Made by a program: the position numbers and the translations under genes. From Mesorhizobium sp. SARCC-RB16n (lineage in GTDB: Bacteria; Pseudomonadota; Alphaproteobacteria; Rhizobiales; Rhizobiaceae), in the NCBI RefSeq assembly GCF_008520305.1, contig NZ_ML703263.1, positions 1 through 64,000 of the forward strand: a stretch of DNA of 64,000 nucleotides. The letters are read 5' to 3'. Within the stretch, counting starts at the first letter, position 1. Every line of letters starts with the position of its first letter. Below, in pieces: positions 8,856 through 17,196 of the stretch. Under the pieces are notes generated by a model, which ran no database searches, was not told the DNA's origin, and worked only from the letters and a program-made list of their open reading frames with translations.

Positions 8856-10514
8856 TCAATTCGTCAGTTGCAGCTTCGAGAACTTGTTGGCGATCTGCAG
8901 AAAAACATTCGGCAGCTTGGACGGGTCGTTGACGGCGTAGTAATCGCTCGGGTCGGAAGCGCAGCCGCTGTAAAGCGTGCGGTTGGCGGCGGTGTCGGAC
9001 TGCAGCACCATCGTGTAAATCTGCACGCCCTGGTTCTTCAACTGCGTGCAGACGCTCTTGGTCCAGCCGTCGACATTGCGGGCCGCGGTCGTCTGGTTGT
9101 CCGAGCCGAAGCGGCCACCCGCCAGGTAGCCATAGGACGTATAGTCGGACTTGGTCGGCTGCTGGCTGGCACCGTAGACGACATTCTCCCCGTCGGTGAG
9201 CAAGAGCACGATCTTGCTCACGCCGGGCGTCTTCCATGGCGCGCCATCGGTATAGGGTGCGCCGGGCGAAAGCACCCGCATGCCCCAGGACAGCCCCTCC
9301 GAGACGTTGGTGCCGGAGCCGTTCCACTCCGTCATCCGGCTCGCCGCCTTACGCAATTTGTCGAAATTGTCGGTCAGGGGAACGACCGGTGTGGGACAGG
9401 CACGGTTGGGACCGACCGTGATGGCAGAACCCGTCTCCGTTATGATTTCCTTAGCCGGCGCTACATATTTGGCGACCTGTTCCCTGGCTGCCCTGTCACC
9501 CGGCAGCAAAAGATCGATAAGATCACCAAGCAGGCCGCTCAGGTTGATGCCAAGAATGTTGACGCCCGGCTGGGCGAGCCTGGTCTTGTCGCTGACGTCG
9601 TTGAGATAGGAATTATTGTAGTACTTATCCGAATTGCCATAGGAACCAGACGGTTTCTGCGCGTCGTCCGGGTCGTCCGGCGCGAAATACGGCACGAACA
9701 ATGTGTCTGGATTGTTTGGATCGGGTGGCGTGTCGGAAATATTGTAGGTGCCAGGCCGCGCTTCGACGCAGCCTTTCCATCCGGTGCCGTTCCATCCGCT
9801 ATCGGTCCATCCAGTCTTCTTAAGCTGCTTGAACAGCGCCATGTGGTTCGGGCGTTTGCCATCGATGACGGGGAAATTGATACCGTTGGTCGACGATTTG
9901 CCGTCCATATCGATCCAGGACGGGTCGAACCCGTCACCGTTCACATTGACGGCCGTGACGAAGGGAACCAGTGAGGCGCGGACCTGGCGCGTCGGCGATT
10001 TTGTCGATTCGAGCGTGTCCAGCAACGACTTCGTCGCCGTCCGCAGGGCCGTCATGCGGGCGCCGGCCATCGAGCCGGTATTGTCCAGTACCAGCACGAC
10101 TTCGAGCTGGTTATTGGACTCAACCGCCGAGGCATCGACCACGATGTGCTTGCTCTGGCCAAACAGGAAAGCGAAGTTCAGATTGACGTCGGCCGAGGCG
10201 ACCGCCTTGGTTTTGATGAAATTGACGCCCTTGTCGACGGTCAGCGTCGCCTGCGCGTTGACGAGTTCGCCATGCCCGGCGATATTGGCCTGGAAATAGC
10301 GGTCGAAAGCATCGGTGCGAGTAATGTCCAGATCGCCAAGATGCGAGGAGGCAAGGTTTGCCGCATCGAGCGCGTTCTGCAAGTTGCTCTTCGCCCGCAT
10401 CATGGTCGAGACATCGGTCGCGAAGGCCACGGCCGACAGAATGGCCGGCAGCCCCAATCCCATCAGAAGCGCGAAATTGCCGCTCTTTGAGCGCCAGAAT
10501 CTGTTGAGAAGCAT
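8856..10514 (-). CDS. TadG-like pilus-assembly protein with von Willebrand A domain
   Basis: 552-aa exported protein. The N-terminus NRFWRSKSGNFALLMGL followed by a hydrophobic helix is the TadE/TadG-type leader of Flp pilus-associated pseudopilins. A von Willebrand A domain follows: the MIDAS motif DNTGSM at about residue 143 and LLLTDGEN near residue 425. A long Asn/Asp/Pro-rich insertion (about residues 195-330) splits the VWA fold. No tad cluster is adjacent, so the gene stands alone, as commonly seen for Rhizobiales paralogues. Convergent with the LtaS-like gene (46 nt between stops). A role in surface attachment is inference. Confidence 0.85.
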   Translation of the reverse strand: MLLNRFWRSKSGNFALLMGLGLPAILSAVAFATDVSTMMRAKSNLQNALDAANLASSHLGDLDITRTDAFDRYFQANIAGHGELVNAQATLTVDKGVNFIKTKAVASADVNLNFAFLFGQSKHIVVDASAVESNNQLEVVLVLDNTGSMAGARMTALRTATKSLLDTLESTKSPTRQVRASLVPFVTAVNVNGDGFDPSWIDMDGKSSTNGINFPVIDGKRPNHMALFKQLKKTGWTDSGWNGTGWKGCVEARPGTYNISDTPPDPNNPDTLFVPYFAPDDPDDAQKPSGSYGNSDKYYNNSYLNDVSDKTRLAQPGVNILGINLSGLLGDLIDLLLPGDRAAREQVAKYVAPAKEIITETGSAITVGPNRACPTPVVPLTDNFDKLRKAASRMTEWNGSGTNVSEGLSWGMRVLSPGAPYTDGAPWKTPGVSKIVLLLTDGENVVYGASQQPTKSDYTSYGYLAGGRFGSDNQTTAARNVDGWTKSVCTQLKNQGVQIYTMVLQSDTAANRTLYSGCASDPSDYYAVNDPSKLPNVFLQIANKFSKLQLTN

Positions 10515-10978
10515 CCTTACCCCCGGAAATGCTTGCCGCTTGTCATGCGCGGTTGTCCGGAGCTTTTGCGCCTTCCATGATGAATCGACCGTTGACGGCG
10601 GAGGGCAACCCTGCGCAACCTGACATTGTGGTTAAGGGGCGGTTGCCGGGAAAATCGCCAGGCCTTGCCGGCGCCGCGGCTTGATTTCCGGCGGCTGCGA
10701 CATCGGGGACGCCGCTTGCCCTTGCCTTATCAGCGGATTGCTGTATAGACGCCGCCAATCTGCCGGTCCCAGCTGGGGGCTGAACGGAGGGCCGGAGGTT
10801 TTTTCGAGAACCTTCGTGTGAAGCCAGAAGTGCTTCCGCCTCCCGTGTCTCCGCTCTCGACCGTCTCGTCATGCTCCTTTCTTCCCCGCGCCCTTCGAGG
10901 CACATGCGGGTCAGAGAAGTTGCAGAGGCTTTTGCCGCCGGGAACCGGGAGAGAAACGAAGAAAGGCACGAAGACATA
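10515..10978. other. Intergenic region: rpsF leader and promoter
   Basis: The 464 bases between the TadG-like gene and rpsF have no convincing ORF. They hold a candidate promoter (10722-10749), a perfect CCCAGCTGGG palindrome near 10767, a T6 run near 10800, and roughly 220 nt of untranslated leader. The leader could hold an S6:S18 autoregulatory site, but I could not fold a convincing one by eye. Confidence 0.5.
10722..10749 (+). promoter_or_regulatory. Candidate sigma-70-type promoter of rpsF-rpsR
   Basis: TTGCCT (10722-10727), a 16-nt spacer and TATAGA (10744-10749) sit about 230 nt upstream of rpsF, the first ribosomal gene of the block, with no other coding sequence between. The match is by eye only. 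Confidence 0.45.
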
Positions 10979-11467
10979 ATGGCTCTTTACGAACATGTGT
11001 TTCTTGCCCGGCAGGACCTCTCGCAGCAGCAGGTCGATGCTCTTGTCGAACAGTACAAGGGCGTCATCGCAGCAAATGGCGGGTCCGTCGGCCGGGTCGA
11101 GAACTGGGGACTGAAGTCCCTCACCTACCGGGTCAACAAGAACCGGAAGGCATACTACACGCTGATGGACCTCACCTGCCCGCCGGCAGCGCTCAACGAG
11201 ATGGAGCGCCAGATGGGTCTGTCCGAGGACGTGCTGCGTTTCCTGACCATCAAGGTCGAGGCGCATGAGGAAGGGCCTTCGGCCATGATGCAGAAGCGCG
11301 AAGAGCGCTCCGAGCGCGGTGGCTTCGGCGATCGCGACCGTGGCGATCGTCCGGCGCGCAGCTTCGGCGACCGCGGCGATCGTGGCCCGCGTTCGTTCGG
11401 CGATCGCGAAGGCGGCGACCGTGGTCCGCGCCGTCCGCGCGAAGGTTTTGAAGGGGGTGCAGAATAA
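10979..11467 (+). CDS. rpsF: 30S ribosomal protein S6
   Basis: Small-subunit protein S6, which pairs with S18 on the platform of the 30S subunit. It starts at [13 protein letters not shown], the canonical N-terminus; an upstream in-frame extension has no S6 character. The S6 fold occupies about residues 1-100 ([19 protein letters not shown], then LRFLTIKVE). The C-terminal 60 residues are a highly charged Arg/Gly/Asp tail with repeated SFGDR-type units, longer than in E. coli but common in Rhizobiales. It overlaps rpsR by one base (TAATG), so translation is probably coupled. Confidence 0.97.
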   Translation: MALYEHVFLARQDLSQQQVDALVEQYKGVIAANGGSVGRVENWGLKSLTYRVNKNRKAYYTLMDLTCPPAALNEMERQMGLSEDVLRFLTIKVEAHEEGPSAMMQKREERSERGGFGDRDRGDRPARSFGDRGDRGPRSFGDREGGDRGPRRPREGFEGGAE

Positions 11468-11715
11468 TGGTCGACATCAATCAGATCCCGACCCGGCGCC
11501 CTTTCCATCGCCGCCGCAAGACCTGCCCGTTCTCCGGCGCCAACGCACCGAAGATCGACTACAAAGACGTGCGTCTACTGCAGCGCTACATTTCCGAGCG
11601 CGGCAAGATCGTGCCATCGCGCATCACCGCCGTCAGCCAGAAGAAGCAGCGCGAACTCGCCAAGGCGATCAAGCGCGCCCGTTTCCTCGGCCTGCTGCCC
11701 TACGTGGTTCGCTAA
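11467..11715 (+). CDS. rpsR: 30S ribosomal protein S18
   Basis: 82-aa basic protein that forms a heterodimer with S6 in the 30S platform. Recognisable by [32 protein letters not shown] and [21 protein letters not shown], the S18 core. The start shares its A with the rpsF stop codon, giving one-base translational coupling that keeps the S6:S18 pair stoichiometric. A GC-rich hairpin lies 8 nt after the stop. Confidence 0.98.
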   Translation: MVDINQIPTRRPFHRRRKTCPFSGANAPKIDYKDVRLLQRYISERGKIVPSRITAVSQKKQRELAKAIKRARFLGLLPYVVR

Positions 11716-11722
11716 TTCTTCC

Positions 11723-11746
11723 GAACGGGCGGTTCTCCGCCCGTTC
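11723..11746 (+). terminator. Terminator-like hairpin after rpsR
   Basis: GAACGGGCGG (11723-11732) and CCGCCCGTTC (11737-11746) form a perfect 10-bp stem with a TTCT loop. Only CTTATC follows, so it lacks a real T-tract; it may attenuate or stabilise rather than terminate, setting the ratio of rpsF-rpsR to rplI. Confidence 0.5.
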
Positions 11747-11931
11747 CTTATCACCGGCCATGACGGGCATGACCGGTTAGGCATCAAATCCCGAGTTGAG
11801 GTCAAAAACCTCTAACTGCCGCGACAGGCAGGACAGCGACACCGGCGGCAACGCCCTTTTGCTTCCTGACCTGTTCCAGAGAATTCGGCGTCGGCCTTGT
11901 GGACGCACGCCCAACCAAAAGGAACATAGCC

Positions 11932-12516
11932 ATGGACGTCATTCTTCTCGAACGCGTTTCCCGCCTCGGCCAGATGGGCGATACCGTCAAGGTCAAGGAC
12001 GGTTTTGCCCGCAACTTCCTGCTGCCGCAGGGCAAGGCGTTGCGCGCCAACGAAGCCAACAAGAAGAAGTTCGAAGGCCAGCGCGCCCAACTCGAGGCCC
12101 GCAACCTCGAGCGCAAGTCGGAAGCGACCCAGGTCGCCGAAAAGCTCGACGGCAAGAGCTTCATCGCGGTGCGTTCGGCCGGCGAGACCGGCCAGCTCTA
12201 CGGTTCGGTGTCGACGCGCGACATCGCCGACCTGCTAGTCGCGGAAGGCTTCACGGTCAACCGCAACCAGATCCAGCTCAACCAACCGATCAAGACCATC
12301 GGCCTCACCAATGTGGCGATCGCGCTGCATCCGGAAGTCGAAGTCACCATCACGCTCAACATCGCCCGCACGGCCGACGAAGCCGAGCGCCAGGCCAAGG
12401 GTGAGACGCTGACCACCGCCGAAGCCATTTATGGCGACGACATCAACGACAATGCGCGGCCGGAAAACTTCTTCGATCCGAATGCCGAGTTCGAAGGCGG
12501 CGAAGAAAACGCCTGA
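11932..12516 (+). CDS. rplI: 50S ribosomal protein L9
   Basis: Large-subunit protein L9, bound near the L1 stalk. [17 protein letters not shown] and [16 protein letters not shown] are the diagnostic N-terminal domain, followed by the long connecting helix and a C-terminal RNA-binding domain. At 194 aa it is longer than the 149-aa E. coli protein because of an acidic C-terminal extension ([19 protein letters not shown]), typical of alphaproteobacteria. I start it at the ATG after AAAGGAACATAGCC. It is separated from rpsR by 216 nt and ends at a strong terminator. Confidence 0.97.
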   Translation: MDVILLERVSRLGQMGDTVKVKDGFARNFLLPQGKALRANEANKKKFEGQRAQLEARNLERKSEATQVAEKLDGKSFIAVRSAGETGQLYGSVSTRDIADLLVAEGFTVNRNQIQLNQPIKTIGLTNVAIALHPEVEVTITLNIARTADEAERQAKGETLTTAEAIYGDDINDNARPENFFDPNAEFEGGEENA

Positions 12517-12548
12517 TCGCATACGTCGATTTCCAGTCATTCTGGACC

Positions 12549-12578
12549 AATGCCCGGGCCTCTCGCCCGGGCATTTTT
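12549..12578 (+). terminator. Rho-independent terminator after rplI
   Basis: AATGCCCGGGC (12549-12559) and GCCCGGGCATT (12565-12575) make a perfect 11-bp stem with a CTCTC loop, followed by T residues. It lies 32 nt after the rplI stop and closes the ribosomal block. Confidence 0.92.
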
Positions 12579-12658
12579 GTGCCAAAAGGAACTTTTCGAA
12601 ACCCTACATATTGATGCAGAGTAGGACAGCCTGTCTGACCGTGAGGGGACATCGGACT

Positions 12659-14005
12659 ATGAATATTCTGTTGAAGCGCATTCTCTCCCGCCTGGTGCGC
12701 ACGGGCAATCTCAAGGTAACCGGGCCGAAGGGCTCGACATTCATCTTCGGCGACGGCAGCGGCGAGCCGGTGCACATGCATATCAAGACCCGGCATGCGG
12801 AGCGCGCCATCACCTTCGATCCGATGCTGGCGGTGCCTGAGGCCTACATGGACGGCGAGCTGGACATTCCTGAAGGCGGCGTGCTCGGACTGATGCGCAT
12901 TGCCTTCCAGAACATGGGCAGCGGCGGCATCGACGCAACATGGTCGAAAGCCATCGAGGGCCTGCGCCACGCCTTCCGCCGCCTGCAGCAGATCAACACC
13001 GCCTCGCGCTCGCGCCGCAACGTGCAGCGCCACTACGATCTATCGGGCGAGCTCTACCGGCTCTTCCTCGATGAGGATATGCAGTATTCCTGCGCCTATT
13101 TCGAGCAACCAGACATGACGCTGGACGAGGCGCAGGCAGCCAAGAAGCGCCATATCGCCGCCAAGCTCAGGCTGAAGGCCGGCCAGACTGTGCTCGACAT
13201 CGGCTCCGGCTGGGGCGGGCTCGGCCTCTACCTTGCCAAGGCCTTCGACGTCGACGTGCAGGGCGTGACGCTGTCGACCGAACAGCATGGCGTCGCCACT
13301 GACCGGGCGCACGCGCAAGGGCTGGAAAACCACGTCCATTTCGAACTGAAGGATTATCGCGAGCTCAACGAACGCTTCGACCGCATCGTCTCGGTCGGCA
13401 TGTTCGAGCATGTCGGCGTCAACCATTACCGCACCTTCTTCGACAAGGCGGCAACATTGCTGAAGCCTGACGGTGTCATGCTTTTGCACACGATCGGCCG
13501 CTCCGGCGTGCCGTGGGCGACCAGCGCCTTCATCCGCAAGTACATTTTCCCGGGCGGCTACATCCCGGCGATGTCCGAGGTGCTGCCGGCGATCGAGAAG
13601 TCCGGCCTCGTGGTCACGGACGTCGAGATCCTGAGGCTCCACTATGCCGACACGCTGAAGCACTGGGGCCAGCGCTTCGCCGCCAACCGCGACAAGGCCA
13701 AGGCGATCTATGACGAACGCTTCTGCCGCATGTGGGAGTTCTATTTGGCCGCCTCGGAGGCCGCCTTCCGGTGGCAGGACCTGGTGATTTTCCAGTTCCA
13801 GATTACCAAGAAGAACGACACGCTGCCGATGACGCGCGACTATATGGCCAAATGCGAAAAGGCGCTGGAAATGCGCGACATGGGACACCGTGAAGACATG
13901 GGGCACCGTGAAGATATGGGGCACCGTGAAGATATGGGCCATCGCGAGGCGGCTCCGGTCGAGAAGCCCGCCAAGCCCGCCCGCCGACGCAAGGTGGCGG
14001 AATAG
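12659..14005 (+). CDS. cfa: Cyclopropane-fatty-acyl-phospholipid synthase
   Basis: SAM-dependent methyltransferase that adds a methylene bridge across unsaturated acyl chains of membrane phospholipids, usually on entry to stationary phase or under acid stress. The SAM site TVLDIGSGWGG is at about residues 177-187, preceded by the CfaS signature (HYDLSGELYRLFLDEDMQYSCAYF). I start it at the ATG giving MNILLKRILSRLV. The protein (448 aa) ends in a Pro/Lys/Arg tail preceded by four near-exact copies of a six-residue DMGHRE unit, absent from typical Cfa. Its own terminator follows 55 nt after the stop. Confidence 0.95.
   Translation: MNILLKRILSRLVRTGNLKVTGPKGSTFIFGDGSGEPVHMHIKTRHAERAITFDPMLAVPEAYMDGELDIPEGGVLGLMRIAFQNMGSGGIDATWSKAIEGLRHAFRRLQQINTASRSRRNVQRHYDLSGELYRLFLDEDMQYSCAYFEQPDMTLDEAQAAKKRHIAAKLRLKAGQTVLDIGSGWGGLGLYLAKAFDVDVQGVTLSTEQHGVATDRAHAQGLENHVHFELKDYRELNERFDRIVSVGMFEHVGVNHYRTFFDKAATLLKPDGVMLLHTIGRSGVPWATSAFIRKYIFPGGYIPAMSEVLPAIEKSGLVVTDVEILRLHYADTLKHWGQRFAANRDKAKAIYDERFCRMWEFYLAASEAAFRWQDLVIFQFQITKKNDTLPMTRDYMAKCEKALEMRDMGHREDMGHREDMGHREDMGHREAAPVEKPAKPARRRKVAE
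13877..13948 (+). repeat. Four tandem 18-bp coding repeats in cfa
   Basis: Four head-to-tail 18-base units (13877-13894, 13895-13912, 13913-13930, 13931-13948), each encoding Asp-Met-Gly-His-Arg-Glu. The middle units differ by a single base and the last by a few, as expected of recent slippage. They lie between the catalytic domain and the basic C-terminus. Confidence 0.95.
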
Positions 14006-14059
14006 GAACGGCGCTGTCAGGACGCATTATTGGCGCTTGCCATTGCACGCCCCTGCCCC

Positions 14060-14095
14060 GAAAAAGGCCTCGTGAATCGTCGCGAGGCCTTTTTC
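14060..14095 (+). terminator. Rho-independent terminator of cfa, abutting ynfA
   Basis: GAAAAAGGCCTCG (14060-14072) and CGAGGCCTTTTTC (14083-14095) are a perfect 13-bp inverted repeat with a 10-nt loop, the 3' arm ending in T5. The ynfA ATG begins at the very next base (14096), so the hairpin swallows the ribosome-binding region. Confidence 0.9.
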
Positions 14096-14419
14096 ATGAC
14101 CTATCTCCTCTACGCAGCCGCGGCGCTGGCTGAGATCGCCGGCTGCTTTTCGGTGTGGGCGTGGTGGCGGCTGGAGAAGTCGCCGCTCTGGCTGCTGCCG
14201 GGCTTTGCCTCGCTGCTTGTGTTCGCCTGGCTTCTGGCATTGGTCGACACCAATGCGGCCGGCCGCGCCTATGCCGCTTACGGCGGTATCTACATCGCTG
14301 CCTCGCTCGCCTGGTTGTGGCTGGTCGAGGGCGTGCGCCCCGATCGCTGGGACCTTGCCGGTGCTGCGCTCTGCATGGCCGGCGCCTCGGTCATGCTGCT
14401 TGCACCGAGAGGGGCATAG
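14096..14419 (+). CDS. ynfA: YnfA/UPF0060 family small membrane protein
   Basis: 107-aa protein with four hydrophobic helices. [18 protein letters not shown], the central [18 protein letters not shown] and C-terminal [17 protein letters not shown] match the UPF0060/YnfA family, which belongs to the small-multidrug-resistance-like fold; a drug-efflux role has been proposed for some members. The start fixed by the family N-terminus lies immediately after the 3' arm of the cfa terminator, so the only Shine-Dalgarno-like bases (GAGG) are inside the stem. It ends 3 nt before the rsm22-like gene, and the two are probably co-transcribed. Confidence 0.9.
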   Translation: MTYLLYAAAALAEIAGCFSVWAWWRLEKSPLWLLPGFASLLVFAWLLALVDTNAAGRAYAAYGGIYIAASLAWLWLVEGVRPDRWDLAGAALCMAGASVMLLAPRGA

Positions 14420-14422
14420 GTC

Positions 14423-15400
14423 GTGGAACTGCCGGCCACTCTTCGACAGGCTGTCGATCGCATTTTGGAAAAGGTGCCGCTGCCGGACCTCAAGCAGGCA
14501 GCAAAAACCCTGTCCGACCGCTACCGAGCCGAACTGCGCGACGGCCGCCTGCACATGGCCCAGGACATGGCGGTCAAAGCCTATCTGACGACGCGGATGC
14601 CGGCGACCTACGCGGCGGTCCGCGCCAGCCTCGACGCGCTCGCCGAAGTCCGACCGGATTTCACGCCGAAAACCTTGCTCGATGTTGGCGCCGGCCCTGG
14701 TACGGTGCTTTGGGCCACCAGCGACCTCTGGCCCGAACTGGAACTGGCCACGTTGCTGGAGGCGAGTGCCGCGGTGCGCAAGATCGGCGAGACGCTTGCC
14801 GCCGATGCGATCGCGGCCCGGACCATCTGGCAGGCCGGCGACGTCACGACGGACCTTGCCGACCTGCAGCCGGCGGACCTCGTCACATGCGCCTATGTGC
14901 TGGACGAGATCGTGCCGGCATCCCTGCCCAGCATGGTCGACCGTCTATGGCAGCTGACGACGGACACGCTGCTGGTCGTCGAGCCGGGCACGCCGGCGGG
15001 CTGGCAGCGAATTCTGGCGGTACGCCAGCAACTGATCGCCGCCGGCGCACATGTGCTGGCGCCTTGTCCGCACGAAGCCCCCTGCCCGCTCAACCCGCCC
15101 GACTGGTGCCACTTTTCCCGCCGCGTCGCCCGCTCGCGCCTGCATCGGCTGGCCAAGGAGGCGGAGGTACCGTGGGAAGACGAGAAATTCACCTACGTCG
15201 CCGCTTCGCGCCAGCCGGCCGCCTTCCGCGCCGCCCGGGTGATCGCGCCACCGAAAGCCGGCTCCGGCAAGGTTACGCTCAAGCTTTGCGAGCCCCGCGG
15301 CGACGCCAATGAGAGGCTGTTTACCAAACGCGACGGCGAAACATTCAAGGCGGCAAGACGGTTGGACTGGGGCGGCGTCCTGGAATCAAGCGGGACGTGA
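14423..15400 (+). CDS. Rsm22-type small ribosomal subunit methyltransferase-like protein
   Basis: 325-aa SAM-fold protein of the Rsm22 family (mitochondrial ribosome assembly factor in eukaryotes; a bacterial homologue is common in alphaproteobacteria). SAM motif LLDVGAGPGTVLWA at about residues 87-100; Cys-rich segment with CPHEAPCPL and DWCHFSRR near residues 214-232, which holds the conserved cysteines thought to bind a metal centre. GTG start at 14423, 3 nt after the ynfA stop. The substrate in bacteria is unknown to me; a role in 30S assembly is inference from the family. Confidence 0.85.
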   Translation: MELPATLRQAVDRILEKVPLPDLKQAAKTLSDRYRAELRDGRLHMAQDMAVKAYLTTRMPATYAAVRASLDALAEVRPDFTPKTLLDVGAGPGTVLWATSDLWPELELATLLEASAAVRKIGETLAADAIAARTIWQAGDVTTDLADLQPADLVTCAYVLDEIVPASLPSMVDRLWQLTTDTLLVVEPGTPAGWQRILAVRQQLIAAGAHVLAPCPHEAPCPLNPPDWCHFSRRVARSRLHRLAKEAEVPWEDEKFTYVAASRQPAAFRAARVIAPPKAGSGKVTLKLCEPRGDANERLFTKRDGETFKAARRLDWGGVLESSGT

Positions 15401-15618
15401 GCGGCCGATTGTTCTTGCTTCGTTCCAATACCGCGCGTAAGAATCACGGCTTGCCGAGTCAAACGGAATCGGGACACAGGAACACTCTCCTGTGGACGGT
15501 TTGCCGTCCCTGTGAACAACGAGCATCAAGGCGACTTGGACCCTCACTGTTGCAGATAAGTCAGCACTGACTTGTCCAGTTCTGATATCGAAAGGCCGGG
15601 ATCTAGATCGGGGACATC

Positions 15619-17109
15619 ATGGCAGAGGCAGCGCGAAAATTCGGCGTGGCGGAGCAACCGCTCTATCGCGAATCGCCCAACAACATCGAGGCCGAGCAGG
15701 CGCTGCTTGGCGCCATCCTCGTCAACAACGACGCCTTCTACCGTGTGTCCGACTTCCTGAAGTCCGGCCATTTCCACGAACCCCTGCACCGTAAGATCTT
15801 CGACGTCGCGGCCGAGTTGATCCGCATGGGCAAGGCAGCGACGCCGATCACGCTGAAAACCTTCCTGCCGGCCGATGAAAAGGTCGGCGACATGACGGTA
15901 GCGCAATATGTCGTGCGGCTGGCGGTGGAAGCCGTCACCGTCGTCAACGCTACCGATTACGGCCGCGCTATCTATGACCTGGCGACGCGTCGGGCGCTGA
16001 TCACGGTCGGCGAGGACATGGTCAACATCGCCTATGACGCGCCTGTCGACATGTCGCCTTCCGAACAGATCGAGGACGCCGAGCGCCGCCTGTTCGAGCT
16101 GGCCGAAACCGGGCGCTATGACGGCGGCTTCGAGAGCTTCACCGACGCGGTCAAGACTGCGGTCGACATGGCCAACGCCGCCTATATGCGCGACGGCGGT
16201 CTATCAGGCCTCGCCACCGGCATGCGCGATCTCGACCGCCGCATGGGTGGCCTCCAGCCCTCCGACCTGATCGTCCTTGCCGGCCGTCCGGGCATGGGCA
16301 AGACGTCGCTCGCCACCAACATCGCCTTCAACGTCGCGGAAGCCTATGTGCCGGCACAACAGGCCGACGGCTCGTTCAAGGCGGCCAATGGCGGCGTCGT
16401 CGGGTTCTTCTCGCTCGAAATGTCGTCCGAACAGCTCGCGACCCGTATCATTTCCGAACAGACGGAAATCTCTTCCTCGAAGATCCGCCGCGGCGAAATC
16501 AGCGAAATGGATTTCGAAAAGCTGGTCGCCTGTTCGCAGACCATGCAGAAGATCCCGCTGTTCATCGACCAGACGGGCGGTATTTCCATTGCTCAGTTGT
16601 CTGCCCGCGCGCGTCGGCTCAAGCGCCAGCGTGGCCTCGACCTGATCGTCATCGACTATATCCAGCTGATGCAAGGCTCATCCGCCAAGTCCTCGCAGAA
16701 CCGCGTGCAGGAAATCACCGAGATCACCACCGGCCTGAAGGCGTTGGCCAAGGAACTGACCGTGCCGATCATTGCGCTGTCGCAGCTCTCGCGTCAGGTC
16801 GAAAGCCGCGACGACAAGCGCCCGCAGCTCTCCGACCTGCGCGAATCCGGTTCGATCGAGCAGGACGCCGACGTCGTCATCTTCGTCTACCGCGAGGAAT
16901 ATTACCTCAAGAACCGCGAGCCGAAGCTCGGCACCGAGGAATACGTCAAATGGGAAAACGAGATGAACGAGATGCGTGGCAAGGCCGAGGTGATCGTGGC
17001 CAAGCAGCGCCACGGGCCGACGGGCACGGTCACGCTCGCCTTCCACGGCGAATTCACCCGCTTCTCGGATCTTGCGGAAGAGCATCATATCGCCGAGAGG
17101 TTTGAGTGA
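15619..17109 (+). CDS. dnaB: Replicative DNA helicase
   Basis: Hexameric helicase that unwinds DNA at the replication fork. The N-terminal primase-interacting domain (NNIEAEQALLGAIL) is at residues 21-120; the RecA-like motor has Walker A AGRPGMGKTSLA at about 221-232, LIVIDYIQLM (Walker B), and the H4 motif SQLSRQVESR. At 496 aa it is full length with no intein. The ATG at 15619 is 7 nt into the context GGGGACATC. The 218-nt upstream region has several small hairpins and probably the promoter. Confidence 0.98.
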   Translation: MAEAARKFGVAEQPLYRESPNNIEAEQALLGAILVNNDAFYRVSDFLKSGHFHEPLHRKIFDVAAELIRMGKAATPITLKTFLPADEKVGDMTVAQYVVRLAVEAVTVVNATDYGRAIYDLATRRALITVGEDMVNIAYDAPVDMSPSEQIEDAERRLFELAETGRYDGGFESFTDAVKTAVDMANAAYMRDGGLSGLATGMRDLDRRMGGLQPSDLIVLAGRPGMGKTSLATNIAFNVAEAYVPAQQADGSFKAANGGVVGFFSLEMSSEQLATRIISEQTEISSSKIRRGEISEMDFEKLVACSQTMQKIPLFIDQTGGISIAQLSARARRLKRQRGLDLIVIDYIQLMQGSSAKSSQNRVQEITEITTGLKALAKELTVPIIALSQLSRQVESRDDKRPQLSDLRESGSIEQDADVVIFVYREEYYLKNREPKLGTEEYVKWENEMNEMRGKAEVIVAKQRHGPTGTVTLAFHGEFTRFSDLAEEHHIAERFE

Positions 17110-17196
17110 CCTCTTGAGAAAAGTCTCATTCCGCCACGCTGTCCCGCTGACCTTGGGATCGCTTGCATTGCCCAAATACGCGGCAGGCCGCGCCTG

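Noticed and set aside
10871-10978. Extra upstream codons before rpsF
   Set aside because: The frame is open but the added residues are unlike S6; the family start is MALYEHVF at 10979.
10900-10978. S6:S18 autoregulatory leader motif in the rpsF leader
   Set aside because: A GCCGCCGGG-type patch is present but I could not fold the expected structure with confidence.
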